From: Bursaphelenchus xylophilus
Lineage: Eukaryota; Nematoda; Chromadorea; Rhabditida; Aphelenchoididae
Assembly: GCA_904066235.2 (NCBI GenBank)
Contig: CAJFCV020000001.1
Coordinates: 1,302,001 to 1,366,000, forward strand
DNA length: 64,000 nt
Reading direction: 5' to 3'
In this document: piece by piece, positions 30,312-42,500 of the stretch
How positions within the stretch are numbered: position 1 is the stretch's first letter
Layout of the letters: each line of letters starts with the position of its first letter
Notes under the pieces: generated by a model
Databases searched by the model: none
What the model was told of the DNA's origin: nothing
What the model saw: the letters and a program-made list of their open reading frames with translations, nothing else
Program-made: the position numbers and the translations under genes

Positions 30312-31681
30312 ACGCCAATTTGTCTAAACATAAAAAACGGAAAAAAAATTGATCGAGTCAAGTCTCTCCCTGGCCATTTTGGACAACTGTTCCTCCCCGC
30401 AGGAACACGGTAATAAAACGACAGAAAATAACGGTATCAATGCAGAAAGAATCAGAATATGCAGAATCAATGCAGAGAAATCAAAAAGTGCACAAAAAAG
30501 ACAGACAAAAAAAATTTCTGCCTAGTTTGGCGGCCTTTCCCAAAAGATATATTTTAGTGTGTCAATTTGGATGAACGGTAACTTTTTTTGAGGGGTGAAA
30601 GTTTAGGATGTTTTCTTATGAAATTGTAGCAAATTGCTTCAGCTTTCTAATGGTACTTCGATTTTTATCATATCGTCGCTTTACGTGGAGGTACGCTTCA
30701 AATACTGAAATTAAGGATTTTTTAATTTAGATGAAATCGAATAGATTTTCACAATCATGCTACGCGCGAGTCTCCGCATCAGCGGAGAGGAGAGAGGAGA
30801 AGAAACGAAGACGACAGGAAATGGCCCAGTTGTTGGTCGAGAGAAAAAGACTCAAAACTCTGGAAGATAATGGCAATGTTACGGTACCCCAGGACGACCA
30901 AAAATTCGAAGTTTCCTCTGGATCGGTAAGATTAAACGTGGGATTTTCTTCATTTTAGGATCGTTTATGCTTTCAAGCATGGGCTTTCAGAATCCGCAAA
31001 AATTTCGAAAATCGGACATTTAATTTTCGAGAAAATTTCGATTTAATTTTTTTGCCGGAGGGGGGTTTTTTTTGAAAAACATGATTTTAATTGGTTTTAT
31101 GGTTTCAGAATGTCCTTGAAAACGTCACCAACATAACTCCGATGAGAATCAAACTCTAGGACACGAGGCCACGTTTTTTCCCAGGAAGACAACGACGAAA
31201 ACTCGGATATTACAGTACCCCAGGATGAAGAAAACTTTGGTGTTTTAATTTTCGAGAAAATTTCGATTTAATTTTTTTGCCGGTGGGGGTTTTTTTTGAA
31301 AAACTTGATTTTATACGTTTTTGGTTTCAGAACGTGCTTGGAAACAAACCCCATCACGAATACGTACTGCAGGTCCCAAAATCGACAGGAGAGGGCAGCC
31401 ACCGCCATAGCCCCAGGACAAAAATTGGGGAATTTACAATAAAAATTAAATAAAGCAATTTTGGAAATAATTTTTCAGTTTATCGCTCATAAATAATGTT
31501 AAAAAGGTGTGAGATCTGAGGAAACTAAAATTATTACCCTACTAGCAATTTAAACCGGTTTTTGAGGCAAAAGGCGGTTTCAAAGTGCTTTCGTATAATA
31601 TGGCATCAATATTTTCAGAAGTATGGGGCGCAGCTCCAGCTTTTGACAGAAATATATTTTTTCCAAAATCAAATTGGCGTG
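30312..31681. mobile_element. 1.37-kb DNA-transposon-like insertion with 12-bp TIRs
   Basis: Begins CACGCCAATTTG and ends CAAATTGGCGTG. It is flanked on both sides by AAGCTGG, the 5S/SL spacer sequence present once in intact units, so a 7-bp target duplication is likely. It contains a small spliced gene (30731-31159) plus a second, decayed copy of the gene's intron/exon block (about 31185-31440). No transposase is recognisable. It is inserted in the divergent spacer about 25 bp upstream of an SL gene. Confidence 0.65.
30731..31159 (+). CDS. Small basic coiled-coil-like protein of unknown function (81 aa)
   Basis: Exon 30731-30925, intron with GTAAG donor and TTTCAG acceptor, exon 31109-31159 to TAG. 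The ATG directly follows a TTTAATTTAG acceptor, so the mRNA may be trans-spliced or have an upstream exon. The product has a strongly basic, helical stretch (SAERREEKKRRRQEMAQLL) followed by Leu-rich VERKRLKTLEDN, then VTVPQDDQKFE. The domain is not recognised. It lies inside the CACGCC-TIR insertion, so it may belong to the transposable element. A similar exon-intron-exon block (DNDENSDITVPQDEENF) follows immediately, without a complete frame. Confidence 0.45.
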
Positions 31682-31706
31682 AAGCTGGCCCTTCCATTCT
31701 ATCTTC

Positions 31707-31767
31707 GGATTAATTTCCCAAGTTAAAGGTTAGCTTGAGATTCCAGCTCCTGAAAAGTGTGGCTGAA
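31707..31767 (+). ncRNA. Spliced-leader RNA, truncated by assembly gap
   Basis: The first 61 bp of the SL gene (leader, donor, second stem) up to the run of Ns. It is identical to the start of the copy at 32345. Confidence 0.75.
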
Positions 31768-31777
31768 NNNNNNNNNN
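31768..31777. other. Assembly gap (10 N)
   Basis: Ten unknown bases joining two contigs, flanked by the direct duplication described for 31140-32405. Confidence 0.99.
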
Positions 31778-32344
31778 CGATGAGAATCAAACTCTAGGAC
31801 ACGAGGCCACGTTTTTTCCCAGGAAGACAACGACGAAAACTCGGATATTACAGTACCCCAGGATGAAGAAAACTTTGGTGTTTTAATTTTCGAGAAAATT
31901 TCGATTTAATTTTTTTGCCGGTGGGGGTTTTTTTTGAAAAACTTGATTTTATACGTTTTTGGTTTCAGAACGTGCTTGGAAACAAACCCCATCACGAATA
32001 CGTACTGCAGGTCCCAAAATCGACAGGAGAGGGCAGCCACCGCCATAGCCCCAGGACAAAAATTGGGGAATTTACAATAAAAATTAAATAAAGCAATTTT
32101 GGAAATAATTTTTCAGTTTATCGCTCATAAATAATGTTAAAAAGGTGTGAGATCTGAGGAAACTAAAATTATTACCCTACTAGCAATTTAAACCGGTTTT
32201 TGAGGCAAAAGGCGGTTTCAAAGTGCTTTCGTATAATATGGCATCAATATTTTCAGAAGTATGGGGCGCAGCTCCAGCTTTTGACAGAAATATATTTTTT
32301 CCAAAATCAAATTGGCGTGAAGCTGGCCCTTCCATTCTATCTTC

Positions 32345-32442
32345 GGATTAATTTCCCAAGTTAAAGGTTAGCTTGAGATTCCAGCTCCTGAAAAGTGTGG
32401 CTGAACAAGAAAATTTTGGAAAGTTTGACTAAAAAGTCGAAC
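32345..32442 (+). ncRNA. Spliced-leader (SL1-variant) RNA
   Basis: Complete 98-nt copy with GAACAAGAAAATTTTGG before the Sm site (array copies have GAAAAAGAAAATTTTGG) and a hairpin AGTCGAAC arm, so it is intermediate between the old units and the homogeneous array. Confidence 0.85.
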
Positions 32443-32530
32443 AAATATCAATTCAAATGTATTTTAATTCATCATATACCATCTAAAATACGGTTCTGAT
32501 TTCTCTATTCACATCAAAAAAGTCAAAAAT

Positions 32531-32648
32531 GCGTACGCCACTTGAGATTCCAAGGACGTCTCCGATCCAAGTACTAATCAAGCGCACCGTTGCTTAACTT
32601 GCCAGATCGGACGGGATGGCGTGCTTTCAACGGGCTATGGGCGTACAC
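32531..32648 (-). rRNA. 5S ribosomal RNA
   Basis: First 5S gene of the regular array, 532 bp before the next copy. The gene body is identical to array copies; the 3' flank reads GTCAAAAATGCG rather than GTCAAAAACGCG. Confidence 0.97.
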
Positions 32649-32875
32649 ACTCCCTTCCCTTTCCACTTTTGATTCCTTTCCCTGCAATTCCACCCAGTCC
32701 ACGGCCGGGGCTACTTTTTCGAGATTTTCTTGAAAATTTCAGTCAATAATGACGTCACTAACACAGAAAAATTAGAGATTGTGTTTTTGGAGAGACCACA
32801 CAGAAATAGCGTAAATTCCCCAGCCAAAAAGGAAAGGGTGGATCAGAGGTAAGCTGGCTCTTTCATTCTATCTTC

Positions 32876-32973
32876 GGATTAATTTCCCAAGTTAAAGGTT
32901 AGCTTGAGATTCCAGCTCCTGAAAAGTGTGGCTGAAAAAGAAAATTTTGGAAAGTTTGACTAAAAAGTCAAAC
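32876..32973 (+). ncRNA. Spliced-leader (SL1-variant) RNA
   Basis: 98 nt. The leader at 32876-32897 starts GGATTAATTTCCC and ends AAAG at the GTTAGC donor. Leader and intron can pair as CAAGTTAA / TTAGCTTG, placing the splice site in the loop, as in C. elegans SL1 RNA. The Sm-type site AAATTTTGGAA lies at ~32942-32952. The 3' hairpin GTTTGACT-AAAA-AGTCAAAC closes the RNA at 32954-32973. Confidence 0.88.
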
Positions 32974-33062
32974 AAATATCAATTCAAACGTATTTTAATT
33001 CATGATATACCATCTAAAATACGGTTCTGATTTTTTTATTCAAATCAAAAAAAGTCAAAAAC

Positions 33063-33180
33063 GCGTACGCCACTTGAGATTCCAAGGACGTCTCCGATCC
33101 AAGTACTAATCAAGCGCACCGTTGCTTAACTTGCCAGATCGGACGGGATGGCGTGCTTTCAACGGGCTATGGGCGTACAC
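33063..33180 (-). rRNA. 5S ribosomal RNA, first copy of the exact 531-bp series
   Basis: Copy n=0. Internal control regions are intact and terminal sequences pair. The T-rich 3' flank (GTTTTTGACTTTTTTGATTTG on the sense strand) supplies the Pol III terminator. All later copies in the series appear identical through the 118-bp gene. Confidence 0.98.
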
Positions 33181-33407
33181 ACTCCCTTCCCTTTCCACTT
33201 TTGATTCCTTTCCCTGCAATTCCACCCAGTCCACGGCCGGGGCTACTTTTTCGAGATTTTCTTGAAAATTTCAGTCAATAATGACGTCACTAACACAGAA
33301 AAATTAGAGATTGTGTTTTTGGAGAGACCACACAGAAATAGCGTAAATTCCCCAGCCAAAAAGGAAAGGGTGGATCAGAGGTAAGCTGGCTCTTTCATTC
33401 TATCTTC
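33181..33407. promoter_or_regulatory. Divergent 5S / SL RNA promoter spacer (representative)
   Basis: 227 bp between a 5S 5' end and an SL start. From the 5S side: CTCCCTTCCCTTTCCACTTT (conserved also at the isolated 5S gene), CCACCCAGTCCACGGCC, the 8-bp palindrome TGACGTCA at 33282-33289, then TTCCCCAGCCAAAAAGGAAA about 75-50 bp before the SL start, where a snRNA-type proximal sequence element would be expected. The same spacer recurs every 531 bp. Confidence 0.6.
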
Positions 33408-33505
33408 GGATTAATTTCCCAAGTTAAAGGTTAGCTTGAGATTCCAGCTCCTGAAAAGTGTGGCTGAAAAAGAAAATTTTGGAAAGTTTGACTAAAAAGT
33501 CAAAC
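33408..33505 (+). ncRNA. Spliced-leader (SL1-variant) RNA, first copy of the exact series
   Basis: Copy n=0. The leader differs from canonical SL1 at positions 3, 10, 19 and 20 (T to A, A to T, T to A, G to A) and keeps the TTAATT.CCCAAGTT core. The GT donor directly follows position 22. Length, Sm-type site, 3' hairpin and location beside 5S all fit an SL RNA. The capped leader would be trans-spliced to the 5' ends of mRNAs. Confidence 0.88.
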
Positions 33506-36500
33506 AAATATCAATTCAAACGTATTTTAATTCATGATATACCATCTAAAATACGGTTCTGATTTCTTTATTCAAATCAAAAAAGTCAAAAACGCGTACG
33601 CCACTTGAGATTCCAAGGACGTCTCCGATCCAAGTACTAATCAAGCGCACCGTTGCTTAACTTGCCAGATCGGACGGGATGGCGTGCTTTCAACGGGCTA
33701 TGGGCGTACACACTCCCTTCCCTTTCCACTTTTGATTCCTTTCCCTGCAATTCCACCCAGTCCACGGCCGGGGCTACTTTTTCGAGATTTTCTTGAAAAT
33801 TTCAGTCAATAATGACGTCACTAACACAGAAAAATTAGAGATTGTGTTTTTGGAGAGACCACACAGAAATAGCGTAAATTCCCCAGCCAAAAAGGAAAGG
33901 GTGGATCAGAGGTAAGCTGGCTCTTTCATTCTATCTTCGGATTAATTTCCCAAGTTAAAGGTTAGCTTGAGATTCCAGCTCCTGAAAAGTGTGGCTGAAA
34001 AAGAAAATTTTGGAAAGTTTGACTAAAAAGTCAAACAAATATCAATTCAAACGTATTTTAATTCATGATATACCATCTAAAATACGGTTCTGATTTCTTT
34101 ATTCAAATCAAAAAAGTCAAAAACGCGTACGCCACTTGAGATTCCAAGGACGTCTCCGATCCAAGTACTAATCAAGCGCACCGTTGCTTAACTTGCCAGA
34201 TCGGACGGGATGGCGTGCTTTCAACGGGCTATGGGCGTACACACTCCCTTCCCTTTCCACTTTTGATTCCTTTCCCTGCAATTCCACCCAGTCCACGGCC
34301 GGGGCTACTTTTTCGAGATTTTCTTGAAAATTTCAGTCAATAATGACGTCACTAACACAGAAAAATTAGAGATTGTGTTTTTGGAGAGACCACACAGAAA
34401 TAGCGTAAATTCCCCAGCCAAAAAGGAAAGGGTGGATCAGAGGTAAGCTGGCTCTTTCATTCTATCTTCGGATTAATTTCCCAAGTTAAAGGTTAGCTTG
34501 AGATTCCAGCTCCTGAAAAGTGTGGCTGAAAAAGAAAATTTTGGAAAGTTTGACTAAAAAGTCAAACAAATATCAATTCAAACGTATTTTAATTCATGAT
34601 ATACCATCTAAAATACGGTTCTGATTTCTTTATTCAAATCAAAAAAGTCAAAAACGCGTACGCCACTTGAGATTCCAAGGACGTCTCCGATCCAAGTACT
34701 AATCAAGCGCACCGTTGCTTAACTTGCCAGATCGGACGGGATGGCGTGCTTTCAACGGGCTATGGGCGTACACACTCCCTTCCCTTTCCACTTTTGATTC
34801 CTTTCCCTGCAATTCCACCCAGTCCACGGCCGGGGCTACTTTTTCGAGATTTTCTTGAAAATTTCAGTCAATAATGACGTCACTAACACAGAAAAATTAG
34901 AGATTGTGTTTTTGGAGAGACCACACAGAAATAGCGTAAATTCCCCAGCCAAAAAGGAAAGGGTGGATCAGAGGTAAGCTGGCTCTTTCATTCTATCTTC
35001 GGATTAATTTCCCAAGTTAAAGGTTAGCTTGAGATTCCAGCTCCTGAAAAGTGTGGCTGAAAAAGAAAATTTTGGAAAGTTTGACTAAAAAGTCAAACAA
35101 ATATCAATTCAAACGTATTTTAATTCATGATATACCATCTAAAATACGGTTCTGATTTCTTTATTCAAATCAAAAAAGTCAAAAACGCGTACGCCACTTG
35201 AGATTCCAAGGACGTCTCCGATCCAAGTACTAATCAAGCGCACCGTTGCTTAACTTGCCAGATCGGACGGGATGGCGTGCTTTCAACGGGCTATGGGCGT
35301 ACACACTCCCTTCCCTTTCCACTTTTGATTCCTTTCCCTGCAATTCCACCCAGTCCACGGCCGGGGCTACTTTTTCGAGATTTTCTTGAAAATTTCAGTC
35401 AATAATGACGTCACTAACACAGAAAAATTAGAGATTGTGTTTTTGGAGAGACCACACAGAAATAGCGTAAATTCCCCAGCCAAAAAGGAAAGGGTGGATC
35501 AGAGGTAAGCTGGCTCTTTCATTCTATCTTCGGATTAATTTCCCAAGTTAAAGGTTAGCTTGAGATTCCAGCTCCTGAAAAGTGTGGCTGAAAAAGAAAA
35601 TTTTGGAAAGTTTGACTAAAAAGTCAAACAAATATCAATTCAAACGTATTTTAATTCATGATATACCATCTAAAATACGGTTCTGATTTCTTTATTCAAA
35701 TCAAAAAAGTCAAAAACGCGTACGCCACTTGAGATTCCAAGGACGTCTCCGATCCAAGTACTAATCAAGCGCACCGTTGCTTAACTTGCCAGATCGGACG
35801 GGATGGCGTGCTTTCAACGGGCTATGGGCGTACACACTCCCTTCCCTTTCCACTTTTGATTCCTTTCCCTGCAATTCCACCCAGTCCACGGCCGGGGCTA
35901 CTTTTTCGAGATTTTCTTGAAAATTTCAGTCAATAATGACGTCACTAACACAGAAAAATTAGAGATTGTGTTTTTGGAGAGACCACACAGAAATAGCGTA
36001 AATTCCCCAGCCAAAAAGGAAAGGGTGGATCAGAGGTAAGCTGGCTCTTTCATTCTATCTTCGGATTAATTTCCCAAGTTAAAGGTTAGCTTGAGATTCC
36101 AGCTCCTGAAAAGTGTGGCTGAAAAAGAAAATTTTGGAAAGTTTGACTAAAAAGTCAAACAAATATCAATTCAAACGTATTTTAATTCATGATATACCAT
36201 CTAAAATACGGTTCTGATTTCTTTATTCAAATCAAAAAAGTCAAAAACGCGTACGCCACTTGAGATTCCAAGGACGTCTCCGATCCAAGTACTAATCAAG
36301 CGCACCGTTGCTTAACTTGCCAGATCGGACGGGATGGCGTGCTTTCAACGGGCTATGGGCGTACACACTCCCTTCCCTTTCCACTTTTGATTCCTTTCCC
36401 TGCAATTCCACCCAGTCCACGGCCGGGGCTACTTTTTCGAGATTTTCTTGAAAATTTCAGTCAATAATGACGTCACTAACACAGAAAAATTAGAGATTGT

Positions 36501-39500
36501 GTTTTTGGAGAGACCACACAGAAATAGCGTAAATTCCCCAGCCAAAAAGGAAAGGGTGGATCAGAGGTAAGCTGGCTCTTTCATTCTATCTTCGGATTAA
36601 TTTCCCAAGTTAAAGGTTAGCTTGAGATTCCAGCTCCTGAAAAGTGTGGCTGAAAAAGAAAATTTTGGAAAGTTTGACTAAAAAGTCAAACAAATATCAA
36701 TTCAAACGTATTTTAATTCATGATATACCATCTAAAATACGGTTCTGATTTCTTTATTCAAATCAAAAAAGTCAAAAACGCGTACGCCACTTGAGATTCC
36801 AAGGACGTCTCCGATCCAAGTACTAATCAAGCGCACCGTTGCTTAACTTGCCAGATCGGACGGGATGGCGTGCTTTCAACGGGCTATGGGCGTACACACT
36901 CCCTTCCCTTTCCACTTTTGATTCCTTTCCCTGCAATTCCACCCAGTCCACGGCCGGGGCTACTTTTTCGAGATTTTCTTGAAAATTTCAGTCAATAATG
37001 ACGTCACTAACACAGAAAAATTAGAGATTGTGTTTTTGGAGAGACCACACAGAAATAGCGTAAATTCCCCAGCCAAAAAGGAAAGGGTGGATCAGAGGTA
37101 AGCTGGCTCTTTCATTCTATCTTCGGATTAATTTCCCAAGTTAAAGGTTAGCTTGAGATTCCAGCTCCTGAAAAGTGTGGCTGAAAAAGAAAATTTTGGA
37201 AAGTTTGACTAAAAAGTCAAACAAATATCAATTCAAACGTATTTTAATTCATGATATACCATCTAAAATACGGTTCTGATTTCTTTATTCAAATCAAAAA
37301 AGTCAAAAACGCGTACGCCACTTGAGATTCCAAGGACGTCTCCGATCCAAGTACTAATCAAGCGCACCGTTGCTTAACTTGCCAGATCGGACGGGATGGC
37401 GTGCTTTCAACGGGCTATGGGCGTACACACTCCCTTCCCTTTCCACTTTTGATTCCTTTCCCTGCAATTCCACCCAGTCCACGGCCGGGGCTACTTTTTC
37501 GAGATTTTCTTGAAAATTTCAGTCAATAATGACGTCACTAACACAGAAAAATTAGAGATTGTGTTTTTGGAGAGACCACACAGAAATAGCGTAAATTCCC
37601 CAGCCAAAAAGGAAAGGGTGGATCAGAGGTAAGCTGGCTCTTTCATTCTATCTTCGGATTAATTTCCCAAGTTAAAGGTTAGCTTGAGATTCCAGCTCCT
37701 GAAAAGTGTGGCTGAAAAAGAAAATTTTGGAAAGTTTGACTAAAAAGTCAAACAAATATCAATTCAAACGTATTTTAATTCATGATATACCATCTAAAAT
37801 ACGGTTCTGATTTCTTTATTCAAATCAAAAAAGTCAAAAACGCGTACGCCACTTGAGATTCCAAGGACGTCTCCGATCCAAGTACTAATCAAGCGCACCG
37901 TTGCTTAACTTGCCAGATCGGACGGGATGGCGTGCTTTCAACGGGCTATGGGCGTACACACTCCCTTCCCTTTCCACTTTTGATTCCTTTCCCTGCAATT
38001 CCACCCAGTCCACGGCCGGGGCTACTTTTTCGAGATTTTCTTGAAAATTTCAGTCAATAATGACGTCACTAACACAGAAAAATTAGAGATTGTGTTTTTG
38101 GAGAGACCACACAGAAATAGCGTAAATTCCCCAGCCAAAAAGGAAAGGGTGGATCAGAGGTAAGCTGGCTCTTTCATTCTATCTTCGGATTAATTTCCCA
38201 AGTTAAAGGTTAGCTTGAGATTCCAGCTCCTGAAAAGTGTGGCTGAAAAAGAAAATTTTGGAAAGTTTGACTAAAAAGTCAAACAAATATCAATTCAAAC
38301 GTATTTTAATTCATGATATACCATCTAAAATACGGTTCTGATTTCTTTATTCAAATCAAAAAAGTCAAAAACGCGTACGCCACTTGAGATTCCAAGGACG
38401 TCTCCGATCCAAGTACTAATCAAGCGCACCGTTGCTTAACTTGCCAGATCGGACGGGATGGCGTGCTTTCAACGGGCTATGGGCGTACACACTCCCTTCC
38501 CTTTCCACTTTTGATTCCTTTCCCTGCAATTCCACCCAGTCCACGGCCGGGGCTACTTTTTCGAGATTTTCTTGAAAATTTCAGTCAATAATGACGTCAC
38601 TAACACAGAAAAATTAGAGATTGTGTTTTTGGAGAGACCACACAGAAATAGCGTAAATTCCCCAGCCAAAAAGGAAAGGGTGGATCAGAGGTAAGCTGGC
38701 TCTTTCATTCTATCTTCGGATTAATTTCCCAAGTTAAAGGTTAGCTTGAGATTCCAGCTCCTGAAAAGTGTGGCTGAAAAAGAAAATTTTGGAAAGTTTG
38801 ACTAAAAAGTCAAACAAATATCAATTCAAACGTATTTTAATTCATGATATACCATCTAAAATACGGTTCTGATTTCTTTATTCAAATCAAAAAAGTCAAA
38901 AACGCGTACGCCACTTGAGATTCCAAGGACGTCTCCGATCCAAGTACTAATCAAGCGCACCGTTGCTTAACTTGCCAGATCGGACGGGATGGCGTGCTTT
39001 CAACGGGCTATGGGCGTACACACTCCCTTCCCTTTCCACTTTTGATTCCTTTCCCTGCAATTCCACCCAGTCCACGGCCGGGGCTACTTTTTCGAGATTT
39101 TCTTGAAAATTTCAGTCAATAATGACGTCACTAACACAGAAAAATTAGAGATTGTGTTTTTGGAGAGACCACACAGAAATAGCGTAAATTCCCCAGCCAA
39201 AAAGGAAAGGGTGGATCAGAGGTAAGCTGGCTCTTTCATTCTATCTTCGGATTAATTTCCCAAGTTAAAGGTTAGCTTGAGATTCCAGCTCCTGAAAAGT
39301 GTGGCTGAAAAAGAAAATTTTGGAAAGTTTGACTAAAAAGTCAAACAAATGTCAATTCAAACGTATTTTAATTCATGATATACCATCTAAAATACGGTTC
39401 TGATTTCTTTATTCAAATCAAAAAAGTCAAAAACGCGTACGCCACTTGAGATTCCAAGGACGTCTCCGATCCAAGTACTAATCAAGCGCACCGTTGCTTA

Positions 39501-42500
39501 ACTTGCCAGATCGGACGGGATGGCGTGCTTTCAACGGGCTATGGGCGTACACACTCCCTTCCCTTTCCACTTTTGATTCCTTTCCCTGCAATTCCACCCA
39601 GTCCACGGCCGGGGCTACTTTTTCGAGATTTTCTTGAAAATTTCAGTCAATAATGACGTCACTAACACAGAAAAATTAGAGATTGTGTTTTTGGAGAGAC
39701 CACACAGAAATAGCGTAAATTCCCCAGCCAAAAAGGAAAGGGTGGATCAGAGGTAAGCTGGCTCTTTCATTCTATCTTCGGATTAATTTCCCAAGTTAAA
39801 GGTTAGCTTGAGATTCCAGCTCCTGAAAAGTGTGGCTGAAAAAGAAAATTTTGGAAAGTTTGACTAAAAAGTCAAACAAATGTCAATTCAAACGTATTTT
39901 AATTCATGATATACCATCTAAAATACGGTTCTGATTTCTTTATTCAAATCAAAAAAGTCAAAAACGCGTACGCCACTTGAGATTCCAAGGACGTCTCCGA
40001 TCCAAGTACTAATCAAGCGCACCGTTGCTTAACTTGCCAGATCGGACGGGATGGCGTGCTTTCAACGGGCTATGGGCGTACACACTCCCTTCCCTTTCCA
40101 CTTTTGATTCCTTTCCCTGCAATTCCACCCAGTCCACGGCCGGGGCTACTTTTTCGAGATTTTCTTGAAAATTTCAGTCAATAATGACGTCACTAACACA
40201 GAAAAATTAGAGATTGTGTTTTTGGAGAGACCACACAGAAATAGCGTAAATTCCCCAGCCAAAAAGGAAAGGGTGGATCAGAGGTAAGCTGGCTCTTTCA
40301 TTCTATCTTCGGATTAATTTCCCAAGTTAAAGGTTAGCTTGAGATTCCAGCTCCTGAAAAGTGTGGCTGAAAAAGAAAATTTTGGAAAGTTTGACTAAAA
40401 AGTCAAACAAATGTCAATTCAAACGTATTTTAATTCATGATATACCATCTAAAATACGGTTCTGATTTCTTTATTCAAATCAAAAAAGTCAAAAACGCGT
40501 ACGCCACTTGAGATTCCAAGGACGTCTCCGATCCAAGTACTAATCAAGCGCACCGTTGCTTAACTTGCCAGATCGGACGGGATGGCGTGCTTTCAACGGG
40601 CTATGGGCGTACACACTCCCTTCCCTTTCCACTTTTGATTCCTTTCCCTGCAATTCCACCCAGTCCACGGCCGGGGCTACTTTTTCGAGATTTTCTTGAA
40701 AATTTCAGTCAATAATGACGTCACTAACACAGAAAAATTAGAGATTGTGTTTTTGGAGAGACCACACAGAAATAGCGTAAATTCCCCAGCCAAAAAGGAA
40801 AGGGTGGATCAGAGGTAAGCTGGCTCTTTCATTCTATCTTCGGATTAATTTCCCAAGTTAAAGGTTAGCTTGAGATTCCAGCTCCTGAAAAGTGTGGCTG
40901 AAAAAGAAAATTTTGGAAAGTTTGACTAAAAAGTCAAACAAATGTCAATTCAAACGTATTTTAATTCATGATATACCATCTAAAATACGGTTCTGATTTC
41001 TTTATTCAAATCAAAAAAGTCAAAAACGCGTACGCCACTTGAGATTCCAAGGACGTCTCCGATCCAAGTACTAATCAAGCGCACCGTTGCTTAACTTGCC
41101 AGATCGGACGGGATGGCGTGCTTTCAACGGGCTATGGGCGTACACACTCCCTTCCCTTTCCACTTTTGATTCCTTTCCCTGCAATTCCACCCAGTCCACG
41201 GCCGGGGCTACTTTTTCGAGATTTTCTTGAAAATTTCAGTCAATAATGACGTCACTAACACAGAAAAATTAGAGATTGTGTTTTTGGAGAGACCACACAG
41301 AAATAGCGTAAATTCCCCAGCCAAAAAGGAAAGGGTGGATCAGAGGTAAGCTGGCTCTTTCATTCTATCTTCGGATTAATTTCCCAAGTTAAAGGTTAGC
41401 TTGAGATTCCAGCTCCTGAAAAGTGTGGCTGAAAAAGAAAATTTTGGAAAGTTTGACTAAAAAGTCAAACAAATGTCAATTCAAACGTATTTTAATTCAT
41501 GATATACCATCTAAAATACGGTTCTGATTTCTTTATTCAAATCAAAAAAGTCAAAAACGCGTACGCCACTTGAGATTCCAAGGACGTCTCCGATCCAAGT
41601 ACTAATCAAGCGCACCGTTGCTTAACTTGCCAGATCGGACGGGATGGCGTGCTTTCAACGGGCTATGGGCGTACACACTCCCTTCCCTTTCCACTTTTGA
41701 TTCCTTTCCCTGCAATTCCACCCAGTCCACGGCCGGGGCTACTTTTTCGAGATTTTCTTGAAAATTTCAGTCAATAATGACGTCACTAACACAGAAAAAT
41801 TAGAGATTGTGTTTTTGGAGAGACCACACAGAAATAGCGTAAATTCCCCAGCCAAAAAGGAAAGGGTGGATCAGAGGTAAGCTGGCTCTTTCATTCTATC
41901 TTCGGATTAATTTCCCAAGTTAAAGGTTAGCTTGAGATTCCAGCTCCTGAAAAGTGTGGCTGAAAAAGAAAATTTTGGAAAGTTTGACTAAAAAGTCAAA
42001 CAAATGTCAATTCAAACGTATTTTAATTCATGATATACCATCTAAAATACGGTTCTGATTTCTTTATTCAAATCAAAAAAGTCAAAAACGCGTACGCCAC
42101 TTGAGATTCCAAGGACGTCTCCGATCCAAGTACTAATCAAGCGCACCGTTGCTTAACTTGCCAGATCGGACGGGATGGCGTGCTTTCAACGGGCTATGGG
42201 CGTACACACTCCCTTCCCTTTCCACTTTTGATTCCTTTCCCTGCAATTCCACCCAGTCCACGGCCGGGGCTACTTTTTCGAGATTTTCTTGAAAATTTCA
42301 GTCAATAATGACGTCACTAACACAGAAAAAATAGAGATTGTGTTTTTGGAGAGACCACACAGAAATAGCGTAAATTCCCCAGCCAAAAAGGAAAGGGTGG
42401 ATCAGAGGTAAGCTGGCTCTTTCATTCTATCTTCGGATTAATTTCCCAAGTTAAAGGTTAGCTTGAGATTCCAGCTCCTGAAAAGTGTGGCTGAAAAAGA

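Larger units (their letters stand above)
31140..32405. repeat. 628-bp direct duplication around an assembly gap
   Basis: 31140-31767 recurs at 31778-32405 with an offset of 638 bp and no differences that I could see. The two are separated only by ten Ns at 31768-31777. The first copy stops mid-SL gene at the gap; the second continues into the array. This is most simply two overlapping contig ends left unmerged. If so, the second transposon end and the truncated SL at 31707 are artefacts. Confidence 0.85.
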
